DNA of 64,000 bases from Mallotus nudiflorus (GCA_947683625.1 CANTUR010000536.1:62001-126000), one strand, 5' to 3'; numbered from the stretch's first letter, positions 46,519 to 56,760 are shown. The notes: generated from the letters alone by a model not told the origin. Translations and numbers: made by a program.

Positions 46519-46618
46519 AGACTGGCCCCGAGACACTAAGTCAACCGAGCTCCAGCAGTCTGACTGCCAGTGTGATTGGCCCCGAGACACTTGGTCAACC
46601 GAGCTCCAGCAATCACAC
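46519..46618. repeat. Two tandem 54-bp hairpin units in LTR
   Basis: Unit A (46519-46561) has arms agactg/cagtct. Unit B (46570-46618) has arms gtgtgattg/caatcacac, a perfect 9-bp stem. Both loops contain ggccccgagacac and gtcaaccgagctccag. The units are offset by 54 bp. Each arm pair differs between units while pairing is kept. All LTR copies carry the pair (for example copy 4 at 49553-49657). Confidence 0.85.
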
Positions 46619-46698
46619 CCAAACCACATCTCACATATCAATAATCATAATTAAATCAATATCCACAAATAGTTAGTAATATAGCCTAAAACTATAGG

Positions 46699-46710
46699 CG
46701 TACCGGTACG
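46699..46710. repeat. 12-bp perfect palindrome CGTACCGGTACG in LTR
   Basis: It lies just beside the conserved gtgctacctagtgggcagcac hairpin. The core taccggta is kept in most LTR copies. Confidence 0.85.
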
Positions 46711-47340
46711 TACTCGGTTCTAGTGCTGCCCACTAGGTAGCACGTTCTATTGATATCCTTCATTAATAAATAATAAAACATTCATTCACAAATACATGGT
46801 GCATGAATTTAAATAAATCAACAATATAAACCATATATATACTGGAAATATACCAAACATAAACCAGGTATATTTGGAGTATATATATGTCAAATAAATC
46901 CAATCAAATCATGAATTAAACTAAAAATATATTTAAAAACATTTTAAATATATTTTATTAACAAAACATGTATATAATTTATTATATACCAAAAATATAC
47001 CAAAAATATACTCGAATATAAATCACATTATTTATGCATATTCAGTCAAAATAAAACATGCATTTTTCTAAATCATGCATCCTAAGCATATATATATAAT
47101 ATAGTAACTCACCTAATGTGCTCCACGAGACAGGTCCGACGGGCCTGGTCCACTAGCCCTCGGTCTCGACGCAACTAAACAAGCAATAAATAACCGACAT
47201 TAAAATAAACCTAACAGAAATCCTAGAATTCAATCTAGAGTATTAAACACAGAATCGAAAATTAGGGTTCGACTGGATATCACGTTTTACGAGAATTCTA
47301 CCGAAAATCCGACAGAACCTCCCCTGTAAAACGGACATCT

Positions 47341-47360
47341 CTCTACTCAAAAGAGTAGAG
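47341..47360. repeat. 20-bp perfect hairpin CTCTACTC/GAGTAGAG
   Basis: An 8-bp stem with a 4-base loop at the start of the exon-2 island, 6 bp after the acceptor-like site. Every LTR copy has it, with a 3- or 4-base loop (3' LTR 39081-39100; copy 1 near 29047). Confidence 0.92.
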
Positions 47361-47417
47361 CCGACCCTGCAAAGAAACACATTTCGAAAAAACGAGCTCA
47401 ACACAATCAAAATCCCA

Positions 47418-47452
47418 CGGTCGGACTCCAAACTACAGTCCACCGACCGGGG
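47418..47452. repeat. GC-rich hairpin cggtcgg/ccgaccg in LTR
   Basis: Arms cggtcgg and ccgaccg around about 20 bases lie just upstream of the exon-2 acceptor. Copies 1, 2, 3, 4 and 5 keep the arms with one or two changes. Confidence 0.8.
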
Positions 47453-48581
47453 TCCACAAACACAGAATGATTCCAGATATAACAAAAATATCTTTAAATC
47501 ACAGAAATACATTTTATAAATAAAAATTACATAATTGACCTTGAAACACTATAAAAACCGATTAAAACTCATTTTATTAGAAAAACCGTATATTATATAT
47601 ATAATTGAAAATAATTCACGAAAAATAGTTTTAATTAGTTAAAAATACTAAATATTTTGTAGAAATCATTTTTATACCTTAAATAAATATTAAAACCAAT
47701 TAAATTACATTTTTAGACAATTTAGGGTAAAATTACCAAAATACCCCTATATATATAAATATACTTAAATTACTTCAAAAATTCACCAAAAATCATACAA
47801 TTACCCAAAATTAATTTTCTCAACATATTTATCAATAATATTAATAATTAAACCCAATTAACCAATTAAATTCAAATAAAAACACAATTAACCTAATTTT
47901 CCAAAATCACCTAAACTTCAATAATTAAAAATAAATACTTAGAAATTCATAAAAATTCCAAATAAATTCCTATAATTCATTTCAACACCTAATTCAACCA
48001 TAAACTCCAATTTCATAATTTAAATAATTAATTTCCGAAAATTAGAAAATAATATTAAAATATTCAAAAATACCCAAAAATCCAAAAAATCTCCAAAAAT
48101 TCTACAAAAATTCATACATGTAGATTAAGCTACTAGTAACAACATTTGTGAAGGAAGTTTCAATGAATCATCCAATTCGAAGCTCAAAAAAATCGAAAAC
48201 CCTAATAGGCCGAAATTTACAAATCGAAACCTAAGCAATTCTAGACCATTTTAGCTCAAACCAAAGCTAGAATAACACTCACCAGAGCTCAAGGAGAAGA
48301 AAGAGACCGGCGGTGTCGAAAACGGTGGCCGGAGGAGGGAGAAACGGCGGTAGCTCGACTTTCGGCCTCTAAAGCTAATTCCGGCCAAAACTCGTCGGGG
48401 AAGGGGCTGCTGGCGGCGGGGAACGGCTGGAGGCGACGGTGGCAAGCCGAGAGGCACACCGGCGGTGAAGGAACGGCAGTTGCAGCGGTGAGGGATGGTG
48501 GTCGGGCGTCGGGCGTGGGAAAGAAGAAGGAGAAGGAGTCGGGGGCAAATGTGTAATTTGGTAAATTCTTTTGATTTTTAA

Positions 48582-48606
48582 TGTATATATGTATATATAT
48601 ATACTT
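48582..48606 (-). promoter_or_regulatory. Putative TATA box of the 5' LTR
   Basis: In element sense AAAGTATATATATATACATA lies about 450 bp into the LTR and 30-50 bp before the sharp change from AT-rich to GC-rich sequence. All complete copies keep a similar TATA run at this place. The start of transcription (U3/R border) near 48555 is inferred from this. Confidence 0.45.
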
Positions 48607-48866
48607 TATACTTTATATTAAAATAATATTAAATTACACACATCAAATATACACCACACACATTAAAATATTAATATTTTAATAATTTATACCAAATAAA
48701 ATTAATTAAATAACAATTAAAACAATTAAATACTTAATAAAATATTAGGGAATTAATAAACCCTAATTAAATAAATATACACACACCGACTTTATTTAAT
48801 AATTTAAAAATATGTATGAGTTCATGCAAGTCCGTAAATACCTTTAAAATAATTAATAATACATTG

Positions 48867-48918
48867 TTTACGTGAAAATTTCCCCGAAAATGCAAGTCCC
48901 GGGAAAATTTTACGTAAA
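48867..48918. repeat. Conserved imperfect hairpin in LTR U3
   Basis: The arm tttacgtgaaaatttccccg pairs with cgggaaaattttacgtaaa across a short spacer (aaaatgcaagtcc). The same inverted repeat occurs at the corresponding place in copies 1, 3, 4, 5 and the 3' LTR (for example 27483-27534). It lies about 150 bp from the LTR start, upstream of the TATA-like box. Confidence 0.85.
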
Positions 48919-49004
48919 ACACTGAAAATAATACACAATAATTAAAATAGGTTTTAAATACATATTAACTCGTAAAAATATCACATATATATTCAAAATT
49001 ATTG

Positions 49005-49028
49005 ACACTGCATATCCCGGTACAGTGT
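49005..49028. repeat. Terminal-proximal inverted repeat in LTR
   Basis: acactg and cagtgt flank catatcccggta about 30 bp inside the LTR start. The sequence cgggatat also occurs at the LTR terminus itself, so the end motif is partly duplicated here. Confidence 0.7.
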
Positions 49029-49063
49029 AAAAATATTTTAAAAACACGGGATATTACAATATA

Positions 49064-50356
49064 TATATGCTTAGGATGCATGATTTAGAAATGCATGTTT
49101 TATGTTGATTAAATATGCATAAATAATTTGATTATTTCTTAAGTTTATATTAAGTATATTTTTGGTTTATTTTTGGTATATAATAAATTATATACATGTT
49201 TTGTTAATTAAATATATTTAAAATGTTTTTAAATATATTTTTAGTTTAATTTATAATTTGATTGGATTTATTTGACGTATATATACTCGAAATATATCTG
49301 GTTTACTTTTGGTATATTTTCGGTATATATATGGTTTATATTGTTATTTCATTTACATTCATGCATCATTTATTTTTGTGAATGAATGTTTTATATTATT
49401 AATGATGAAGGATATCGATAGAACGTGCTACCTAGTGGGCAGCACTAGGACCGAGTACGTACCGGTACGCCTATAGTATTTAGGCTATATTACTAACTTA
49501 TTTGTGGATATTGATTGATTATGATTATCGATATGTGAGATGTGGTTTGTGGGTGTGATTGCTGGAGTTCGGTTGACCAAGTGTCTCGGGGCCAATCACA
49601 CTGGTAGTCAGACTGCTGGAGCTCGGTTGACTTAGTATCTCGGGGCCAGTCTACTGTCTAAATGGATTAAGTGGATATATTTTGGAATAAGTGAGCCTAT
49701 ATGGCTAGAGTGTTGTCTAACACTATTTCTGAGGTTACGATATTCTAGGGTTCTATGTGATCCTTCATAAAAGATGATTTTCAATAAAATATATATAAAA
49801 TGATTTTATTGCATCTGTGTGTATATTTGCCTGTATATATACATATTATATATATACTGTTGATTATATGCATTATCACTTAGTGTGTATGTATATATAT
49901 TACAGTAATTCACTCAGTGAGGTCTGACTCCCCTCCGTTGACTATTTTTCAGGAGAGTCAACATCTTCAGACCTCAGTAGCAGGTCGATACGCCGGATTT
50001 CTTCTGCCCCGGCTTCTTTGTGTAAATTATTTACTTGAGTCTTATTTTTATAATCTAGACACTGCAGTAGTTGTGAATTAAAGTATTGGATTTCATGTAT
50101 TTTATTTAAAGAGATTTATTATATTGAAACTGGATTGTATTAAAGAGATTTTATATATGTGATGATTTGAGATTTAAATTAAATCCAGTTGACGAAAATG
50201 TTATCATTATATTTATGATTTTATTTCCGCTGCATATAATATGGTTATTGTTATTATTGCATGATTTATTTTATTTTTAGGCTTGCTACGGATTCTGGAT
50301 TCGAAAGAATTCCCGTTCCCTAGCGCCGGTCATGGCCCCTGTTTTGGGTCGTGACA
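49064..50356 (+). repeat. LTR copy 4, right segment
   Basis: It continues copy 4 after the complete element, starting tatatgcttaggatgcatg and ending gtcgtgaca. It carries the double hairpin, the exon-4 island near 49950 and the terminal exon island. Confidence 0.9.
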
Positions 50357-50361
50357 TTGTA

Positions 50362-53300
50362 ATATCCCGTGTTTTTAAATATTTTTATACTGCATCGGGA
50401 TATGCAATGTTAATAATTTTTTAAATAATTATGATATTTTTACGAGTTGATATGTATTTAAAACTTATTTTAATTATTGTATATTATTTTAAGTGTTTTA
50501 CGTAAATTTTCCCGATAATTCTATTTTCGGGGAAATTTTCACGTAAATAATTTACTATTAATTATATTAAATAAATTTCCGGACTTGCATGAACTCATAT
50601 ATATTTTTAAAGTACTAAATAACGTATATATGTGTATTTATTTAATTAGGGTTTAATTAATTACGCTAATATTTTACTATTTATTAATTAGTTTTATTGT
50701 TATTTAATTATTTTTATTTAGTATATAAATTATTAAAATATTAAATTATATGTGTGTGGTGGGTAATTTTTCCAAGTATTATATTAATATACTATATTAT
50801 GAATTATTATACTATTATTAATATTATAATATATATATATATATAATTCATTTTTTTTCCTCTTTTTTTTTTCTCTCCTTCCCCGACTTCCCTCCATCAA
50901 TCCTCACCCTCACCGTCTGTAACTTTCGATCACCGGCCGTCAGAGTGCCTCCTGGCGTGCCACCGTCTTCTTCAGCAGCTCCACCGTTCCGGTCGTCTTC
51001 CCCGGCGCCGATCAGCTTGTCTTCCACCATTTTTGGCTGAAAGTTTCATTTTCTTCACACCTCACGATTCTGGCCACCAAATTCCCTCATTATGGTGTTG
51101 TTGGACTCCCCTAAAGCCATAGAAGACAATTCCAAGCTTTGCTTAAGCTCAAAACTTGATTTGGTATGGTTTTTCTTAATTTTTCAATTTCGGCCATAAT
51201 TGATTTTTGAATTTTTTTTTGAGCTTTCCTTTGTGATTCATGAAAATTCCCTTAACAAATGTTGATCCTAGTAGCCTGATCTACATGTGTGAATTTTTTT
51301 AGAATTTTTGGGAATTATTTTGATTTTTGGGTATTTTTGAATATTTTATTATTATCTTCTAATTTTCAAAAATTAATTAATTAAATTATGAAAGTATGTT
51401 TTATGATAAATATAGGTGTTAAAATGAATTATAGGAATTTATTTGGAATTTTTATGAATTTCTATGTATTTATTTTGAATTTAATTAGTTTATGTAATTT
51501 TTGAAAAATAGGGTTAATTGTGTTTTTAATTGAAATTAATTAGTTAATTGAGTTTAATTATTAATATTATTGATAAATATGTTGAGAAAATTAATTTTGT
51601 GCAATTATATTATTTTTGGTGAATTTTTGGAGTAATTTTAGTATATTTATATATATAGGGGTATTTTGATAATTTTACACTAAATTGGCTAAAAATGTAA
51701 TTAATTGGTTTTAATAGTTATTTAAGGTATAAAAATGATTTCTACAAATTATTTAGTATTTTCAACAAAATAAAACTATTTTTCATGAATTATTTTCAAT
51801 TATATATATAATATACGATTTTTCTAATAAAATGAGTTTTTATCGGTTTTTACTGTGTTTTAGGGTTAATTATGTAATTTCTACTTATAAAATTTATTTC
51901 TATGATATAAGGGTATTTTTGGTATTTTTATAATTGTTCTGTGAATTGTGGATCGCGGTCGGTAGACTGTAGTTTGGAGTCCGACCGAGGGGTTGTGGAT
52001 GTGTTTCTGTGTTTATTTTTTGAAGTGTGTTTCTTTGCAGGGCCGGCTCTACTCTTTGAGTAGAGAGATGTCCGTTTTACAGGGGAGGTTCTGTCGAATT
52101 TTCGATAGAATTCTCATAAAACGTGATGTCCGATTGAACCCTAATTCTGATTCTGTGTTCAATATTCTAGATCGAGTTTCTAGGATTTTCTGTTAAATTT
52201 ATTCTGATGTCTATTATGTTTGTTTGTTTAGTTGCGCCGAGACCGAGGCCTAGTGGACCAGGCCCGTTGGATCCATCTCGAGGAGCGCACTAAGTGTGAG
52301 TTACTATTTTATATATATGTGCTCTAGGGTGCATGATTTAGAAATGTATGTTTTATTTTGATTAAATATGCATAAATGGTTTAATTATTACTTAAGTTTA
52401 TTTTTAGTTTATTTTAAACTATATGCATGTCTTATTAATGAATTATGCTTAAAATGTTTTTGAATATATTTCTAGCTTATTTTGTAATTATATTGGATTT
52501 ATTTGACATATATATACTCAAAATATAACTGGTTTATTTTTGATATATTTCTAGTATATATAAGGTTTATGTTGCTATTTTATTCAATTCATGCATCATT
52601 TACTTTTATGAATGTATGCTTTATATTTTAATGAAGGATATCAATAGAACGTGCTACCTAGTGAGCAGCACTAGGACCGAGTACGTACCGGTACGCTTAT
52701 AACATTTAGGCTATATTACTAACCAGTTTGAGGATATTGATTGGAATTGATTTATCTGATGTGTGATGTGATTTAGGAGTGTGATTGCTAGAGCTCGGTT
52801 GACCAAGTGTTTCGGGGCCAATCACACTGACAGTCAGACTGCTGGAGCTCGGTTGACTTAGTGTCTCAGGGCCAGTCTACTGTCTAAATGGAATAAGTGA
52901 ATATTTTGGAATAAGTGAGCCTGTGTGGCTAGAGTGTTGTTTGACACTGATTTGAGGTTGCGATTTTCTAGGGTTCTATTTAATCCTTCATAACCAGTGG
53001 TTTTCAGACAAAATATATAAAAATTATTTTATTGCATCTGTGTGTATTTGCCTGTATATATATTTATATATGTACTATTGACTATATGCTTTGTCATTTA
53101 GTATGCATGTATATATATTATAGTAATTCACTCAGTGAGATCTGACTCCCCTCCGTTGACTATTTTTCAGGAGAGTCATCGTCTTCAGACCTCAGTAGCA
53201 GGCCTGTACACTGGATTTCTTCCGCCCCGACTTCTTTATGTAAACTGCTTATCTGAGTCTTGAGTTTTATTTTTATAATCTAGACACTGCAGTAGTTGCA

Positions 53301-53586
53301 AATAAATTATGGGTTTTATGTATTATATTTGTGTGAGTTATGTACTTTGAATATTTGAACTGGATTTGTATTAAAAGTTTATTTATATATATGAGATAGG
53401 GATTCGATTTAATTTTGTTTGATGGAAATATTATTTTGATATTTATGATTTTATTTTCGCTGCATTAAGTGTTGTTATTATTATTATTGTATGTTTTATT
53501 TTATTTTTAGGCTTGCTACGGGTTCCGGATTCGAAAGAATTCCCGTTCCCTAGCGCCGGTCATGGCCCCTATTTTGGGTCGTGACA
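50362..53586 (+). repeat. LTR copy 5, main segment
   Basis: It continues copy 5 from atatcccgtg to gtcgtgaca. Its GC-rich first island (50880-51130) is diverged and lacks the usual donor-like site. The minus-strand open frame 50848-51030 and the plus-strand frame 51993-52196 are island sequence. Confidence 0.9.
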
Positions 53587-53591
53587 GCATT

Positions 53592-54065
53592 GTCATTTAG
53601 CTATGCATGTATATATATTATAACAATTCACTTAGTGAGGTCTGACTCCCCTCCGTTGATTTTTTTTTTCAGGAGAGTCATCATCTTCAGACCTTAATAG
53701 CAGACCCATACGCCGGATTTATTCTGCCCCGACTTCACTATGTAAACTGCTTACCTGAGTTTTATTTTATAATCTGGACACTGCAGTAGTTGTAAATAGT
53801 TATGGGGTTTATGTATTATAAATATTTGAACTGAGATTTGTATTTAAAAGATATCATTTATATGAGATGAGTTGTTATTTAAATCCATTAGTGGATATTT
53901 ACTTTATCTTATTTATGATTTCATTTTCATTGGAAAATATTTTAATTATGTTATTATTGTTATTATTGTATGTTTTACTTTATTTTAAGGCTTGCTACGG
54001 GTTCTGGATTTGAAAGAATTCCCGTTCCTTAGCGCCGGTCATGGCCTCTGTTTTGGGTCGTGACA
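53592..54065 (+). repeat. LTR copy 2, segment c and LTR end
   Basis: The last 474 bp of copy 2, from gtcatttagctatgcatg to gtcgtgaca at 54065, followed directly by Tat RT-RNase H coding sequence on the minus strand. Confidence 0.88.
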
Positions 54066-55080
54066 GGATGAGGATAGGAACTTCTTGATATCTTTTAAGG
54101 TAGCCTGACATTATTCATTCCATTCAAACTTCTTGGAGTTTTCTAAGGCGTGGTAAACACCATTGGGCTAAACAAGAGATGAAATGCCCCAAAGCTTTTA
54201 TTCTGCCATTTAGCTTCTAGAGCTTGTTCAACGATGTCAAAGCTTTCATTTTGAATATGACTTCTATCTTTTCTGGATTAGCTTTAATTCCTCTATGAGA
54301 TATCATGAATCCCAAGAATTTGCTTGCTTTCACCCCAAAAACACACTTTTCTAGATTAAGCTTGATCTGGCATTAGTCTACTGTTCAAAGGATTTGATTA
54401 AAATGCTCAGAGTGCTACTCTGCATACTGACTCTTGATAATAATGTCATCCACATATATGTTTATGTTTTTCCTAATTTAATCTTAGAACACATAATTCA
54501 TCAGCCTTTGGTATGTTACTTCGACATTCTTTAGTCCAAAAGGCATAACTTTATAGCAATAAAGGCTTTCATAAGTGATAAATGATGTTTTCTCCTTATC
54601 CTCCTTCTTCATTGGGATCTTATGTTACCCCTGAGCAGCATTTACAAAGCTATAAAAGCTGTGATAGCTACTCAAGTCTACTAGTTGATCTATTGTTGGT
54701 AATGAATAGCTATTTTTTGGGTATATTTTATTGAAATTAGTATAGTCCACACACATTCTATACTTCCCATTTGACTTTTTCATTAGCACCACATTAGCTA
54801 CCTATTCTAGGTATGTTACTTCTCTAATGAATCCGGCTTCTAGCAATTTCTTTATTTCTTCGATGATCACTTTCTGTCTCTCATATGCAAAGTTCCTCTT
54901 TTTCTGAACAACAGGTTTAACCCTTAGCTTGGTGTTTAGACTATACAAAGAAATTCGAGGATCTACCCTAATGATCTCAGATTCTTTAGAGGCAAAGCTG
55001 CCTAAATATTTGATAAGGACCTTACTTATTCCATGTTTAACTTCATCATTAAGCTCATTACTAATTCTGACTATCTTCAT
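54066..55080 (-). pseudogene. Tat reverse transcriptase remnant
   Basis: Open stretch 54802-55080 gives the RT lead-in (KKRNFAYERQKVIIEEIKKL, LEAGFIREVTY). Further left, in broken frames, come MCVDYTNFNKIYPKNSYSLP near 54730, the palm block MPFGLKNVEVTYQRLMN near 54500-54550, and the catalytic box YVDD at 54445-54456 (NIYVDDIIIKS). After that come LNLEKCVFGV, SKFLGFMISHRGI and an FEWN-type block ending DIKKFLSS right at the LTR junction. At least six stops are present. The frame should continue into RNase H, but that part is absent. The enzyme would make cDNA. Confidence 0.85.
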
Positions 55081-55823
55081 TTCAGTGATTTGTAAGGTCT
55101 GGACCTGATCAATCAGCTTGGGATTGGCTCTTTATTTCTCAGTTTCTAAGGTATCTAGAGGGAATGCTTCCATATAGGGCTTGATAGCCAGCTGATAGCA
55201 TTGTTTGGCCATATATTGATCTTCATGGATTATTATGACCCAGCCTTTAAGAGGAATCATCATGGTTAGACGCTTGATACTTGTGGCCGTATCAATTTCA
55301 TAGAGGATTAGTTGACTTATGATGCCATTGTATGTGATAGGAAGATCTACCATATTGAATAAAGCTTTAACAATTTTCACCTCCTTAGTATCTCAGTTGA
55401 TGAATTAAACATTAACTCTACTAGTCCTATTGGTTGCGTGGTTCCACCGTAAATGCTTGTAATGGGATTCTAAATAGCTTAAAAATCAGTGATAGAACCT
55501 CCTATCGCCTTATAAGCATTCTAAGAGAGTGCGTTGACAACACTTCCATCATAAATTAGTAATGTTTTTACTAAGTAATTATTAATGAAAGCACTCACCA
55601 CTAAAGCATCATTGTGAGGATGTTGAATGTGTTTCCCATCTTTCAAATTAAATATGATGGTTTCAGAAGTAGGGCCTTCTTCCTTCTGAGTTGTTTTAGG
55701 CTTTCTTTCAGTCGCTTCTCCTTTGATAATCCTATTGATAACTTTAGCTACTTCATTATAAGCTTTCTTTTGCTTTGGCTTATCTCTGTCTTGATCATTC
55801 GATTCTCTATTTTTTCTAGTCAT
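55081..55823 (-). pseudogene. Tat protease region and linker to RT
   Basis: Open stretch 55521-55823 is rich in Lys/Glu (gag tail) and ends NNYLVKTLLIYDGSVVNALS. The DGS lies where Tat proteases have D-x-G-S-S, so the active site is probably damaged. Open stretch 55132-55380 contains VDLPITYNGIISQLILYEID and an EDQYMAKQCYQLAIKP block, the usual spacer between protease and RT. Stops and at least one frameshift lie between the two. Confidence 0.7.
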
Positions 55824-56760
55824 GTCAATAAAGTTGTCGAGCTTACCATTCTATATTAATTTTTCTATAACATTCTTTAATTCTTAGCATGCCTCAGTCT
55901 TGTGCCCATAGTCCCGGTGGTATTGATAATAGCACCTCCTATCTTGCAAGACCCTCTTGGTTAGACTCAGCCTTCTAGTTGGAGTTATGCCTAAGCCACT
56001 CTGTCTGATCTATATGAGGATTATAGATCTGGAGGTGTTTAGTAATGTGTACTTCTTTACCAATTTTTCAAATCCTTCCACCGAGTTTCTGAAGTTTGTT
56101 CACTAGAATTTTGGCCTTCTTAGTTCTGACCTTTCATCTTTTTTTTATAGGTGTTTTCTCGTCATCCCGATGCATCCTCCTATCTTCTTCCATTTTTATT
56201 GTCATAGCCATTACCTCAGCAAAAGTGCTAGGTTCTTTGGTTATGATTTTGTCTTTAAGTTTCCCCAACCAAGTCCTATTCTTCAAGGCCTCTATGGATA
56301 CTTCATCAATTAAGTTTTTTTATCTGCATAGATACCTTATTAAATCTATCCAAATAGCTTCTCAATGACTATATAGCCTCTTGTCTACACATTTGAAGAT
56401 TATTGTTGTTTTTGGCAGCAGGAACATTGGTGATAAATCGAGTATAGAATATCTCATCTAATTCCTTAATGGATGAGATAGAATTCTTAAGAAACCTATG
56501 AAACCACTTATAAGCATTCTTGGTGAGTGTACTAAGAAAGACTATACACATGATTCCCTTATTTACATTTTGAAGCAACATCTTGGTACTGAACGAGGAT
56601 ATGTGGTTGATCGGATCCTCGATCCCATCAAAGTGATCTACCTGAGGCATTGTGAACTTGGTTAGGATCTCTGTCCTAATTATTCTACTTATAAAGGGTG
56701 TCTTTCCTTCTAGAATGCATTCATCTTCTTTCCTCGGTCCAATATGAGCTTTATGCATGA
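55824..56760 (-). pseudogene. Tat gag remnant
   Basis: Open stretch 56369-56758 carries the Tat-type Gag domain (PFISRIIRTEILTKFTMPQV, then IDPINHISSF-like and YKWFHRFLKNSISSIKELDE blocks). The domain continues left in other frames (DYLIRFNKV-like, then FAEVMAMTIKMEEDRR near 56200). A zinc-knuckle-like segment YYQYHRDYGHKTEAC lies near 55885-55935. Its first Cys is replaced by Tyr, and a stop follows where Trp is usual. Several stops make it non-coding now. Confidence 0.8.

Larger units (their letters stand above)
45605..48555 (-). other. Predicted multi-exon leader in the LTR R-U5 region
   Basis: Exon-like islands with splice-like borders in element sense: exon 1 about 48555-48283, donor CTG|GTGAGTG; exon 2 47366-47319, acceptor TTTCTTTGCAG|GG and a weak donor GAG|GTTCTG; exon 3 47174-47113, acceptor TTGTTTAG|TTGCG and donor TAG|GTGAGTTAC; exon 4 46220-46152, acceptor ATTTTTCAG|GAGAG and donor TAT|GTAAATT; last exon from 45894, acceptor ATTTTTAG|GCTTGC, running through the primer site to gag. 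Islands are GC-rich and the gaps AT-rich, as in plant exons and introns. Most of these borders are kept in the other LTR copies. Splicing has not been shown. Confidence 0.35.
37559..49058 (-). mobile_element. Complete Ty3/gypsy Tekay/Del-type chromovirus element
   Basis: An 11.5-kb element bounded by two 3.2-kb LTRs (37559-40804 and 45819-49058), both ending TG...CA, and flanked by a perfect 5-bp target-site duplication atata (37554-37558 and 49059-49063). Internally, from right to left, it has a primer site, gag, protease, RT, RNase H, integrase and a C-terminal chromodomain, then a polypurine tract. The gag-pol frame is intact apart from two amber codons. I counted by eye roughly 40 differences between the LTRs, mostly transitions, so it is the youngest insertion here. 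It lies inside solo LTR copy 4 of its own family. Confidence 0.97.
45819..49058 (-). repeat. 5' LTR of the complete Tekay-type element
   Basis: 3,240 bp from tgtcaggacc to gggatattaca on the plus strand. In element sense it starts TGTAATATCCCGTG and ends GGGTCCTGACA, next to the primer site. It contains the TATA-like box, the exon-like islands and the hairpins listed separately. The open frames 47243-47512 and 48251-48457 are island sequence. Confidence 0.97.
35632..50356 (+). repeat. Tekay-family solo LTR copy 4, split by the complete element
   Basis: It starts tgtaatatcgcgtg at 35632 and ends gggtcgtgaca at 50356, with segments 35632-37558 and 49064-50356 (3,220 bp joined). Flanks ttgta (35627-35631) and ttgta (50357-50361) are a perfect target-site duplication, placing the insertion 4 bp inside copy 5. 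A long pyrimidine tract at 36020-36130 lies just before the GC-rich island and creates the spurious open stretch 35979-36368. Confidence 0.9.
35628..53586 (+). repeat. Tekay-family LTR copy 5 (split 4 bp from its start)
   Basis: The first four bases (tgta) are at 35628-35631; the rest is 50362-53586 after copy 4, giving 3,229 bp when joined. Flanks gtatt (35623-35627) and gcatt (53587-53591) form a 5-bp target-site duplication with one mismatch. Copy 2 continues on both sides. This copy shares private variants with copy 1 (for example gcgcactaagtgtgag) and lacks the gtgagtg splice-like word near 51110. Confidence 0.85.
27344..54065. mobile_element. Block of seven nested LTRs of one Tekay-type family
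   Basis: All sequence between the two Tat halves belongs to one LTR family whose ends read tgtaatatccc and gggtcgtgaca. Seven LTRs are present: copy 1, copy 2 (5'-truncated), copy 3 (reverse), copy 4, copy 5 and the two LTRs of a complete element. Joining the pieces gives LTR lengths of 3,263 (copy 1), 2,323 (copy 2), 3,167 (copy 3), 3,220 (copy 4) and 3,229 bp (copy 5), which supports the nesting order. Four insertions keep target-site duplications. The only internal coding region belongs to the complete element, so copies 3, 4 and 5 are solo LTRs. Confidence 0.9.
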
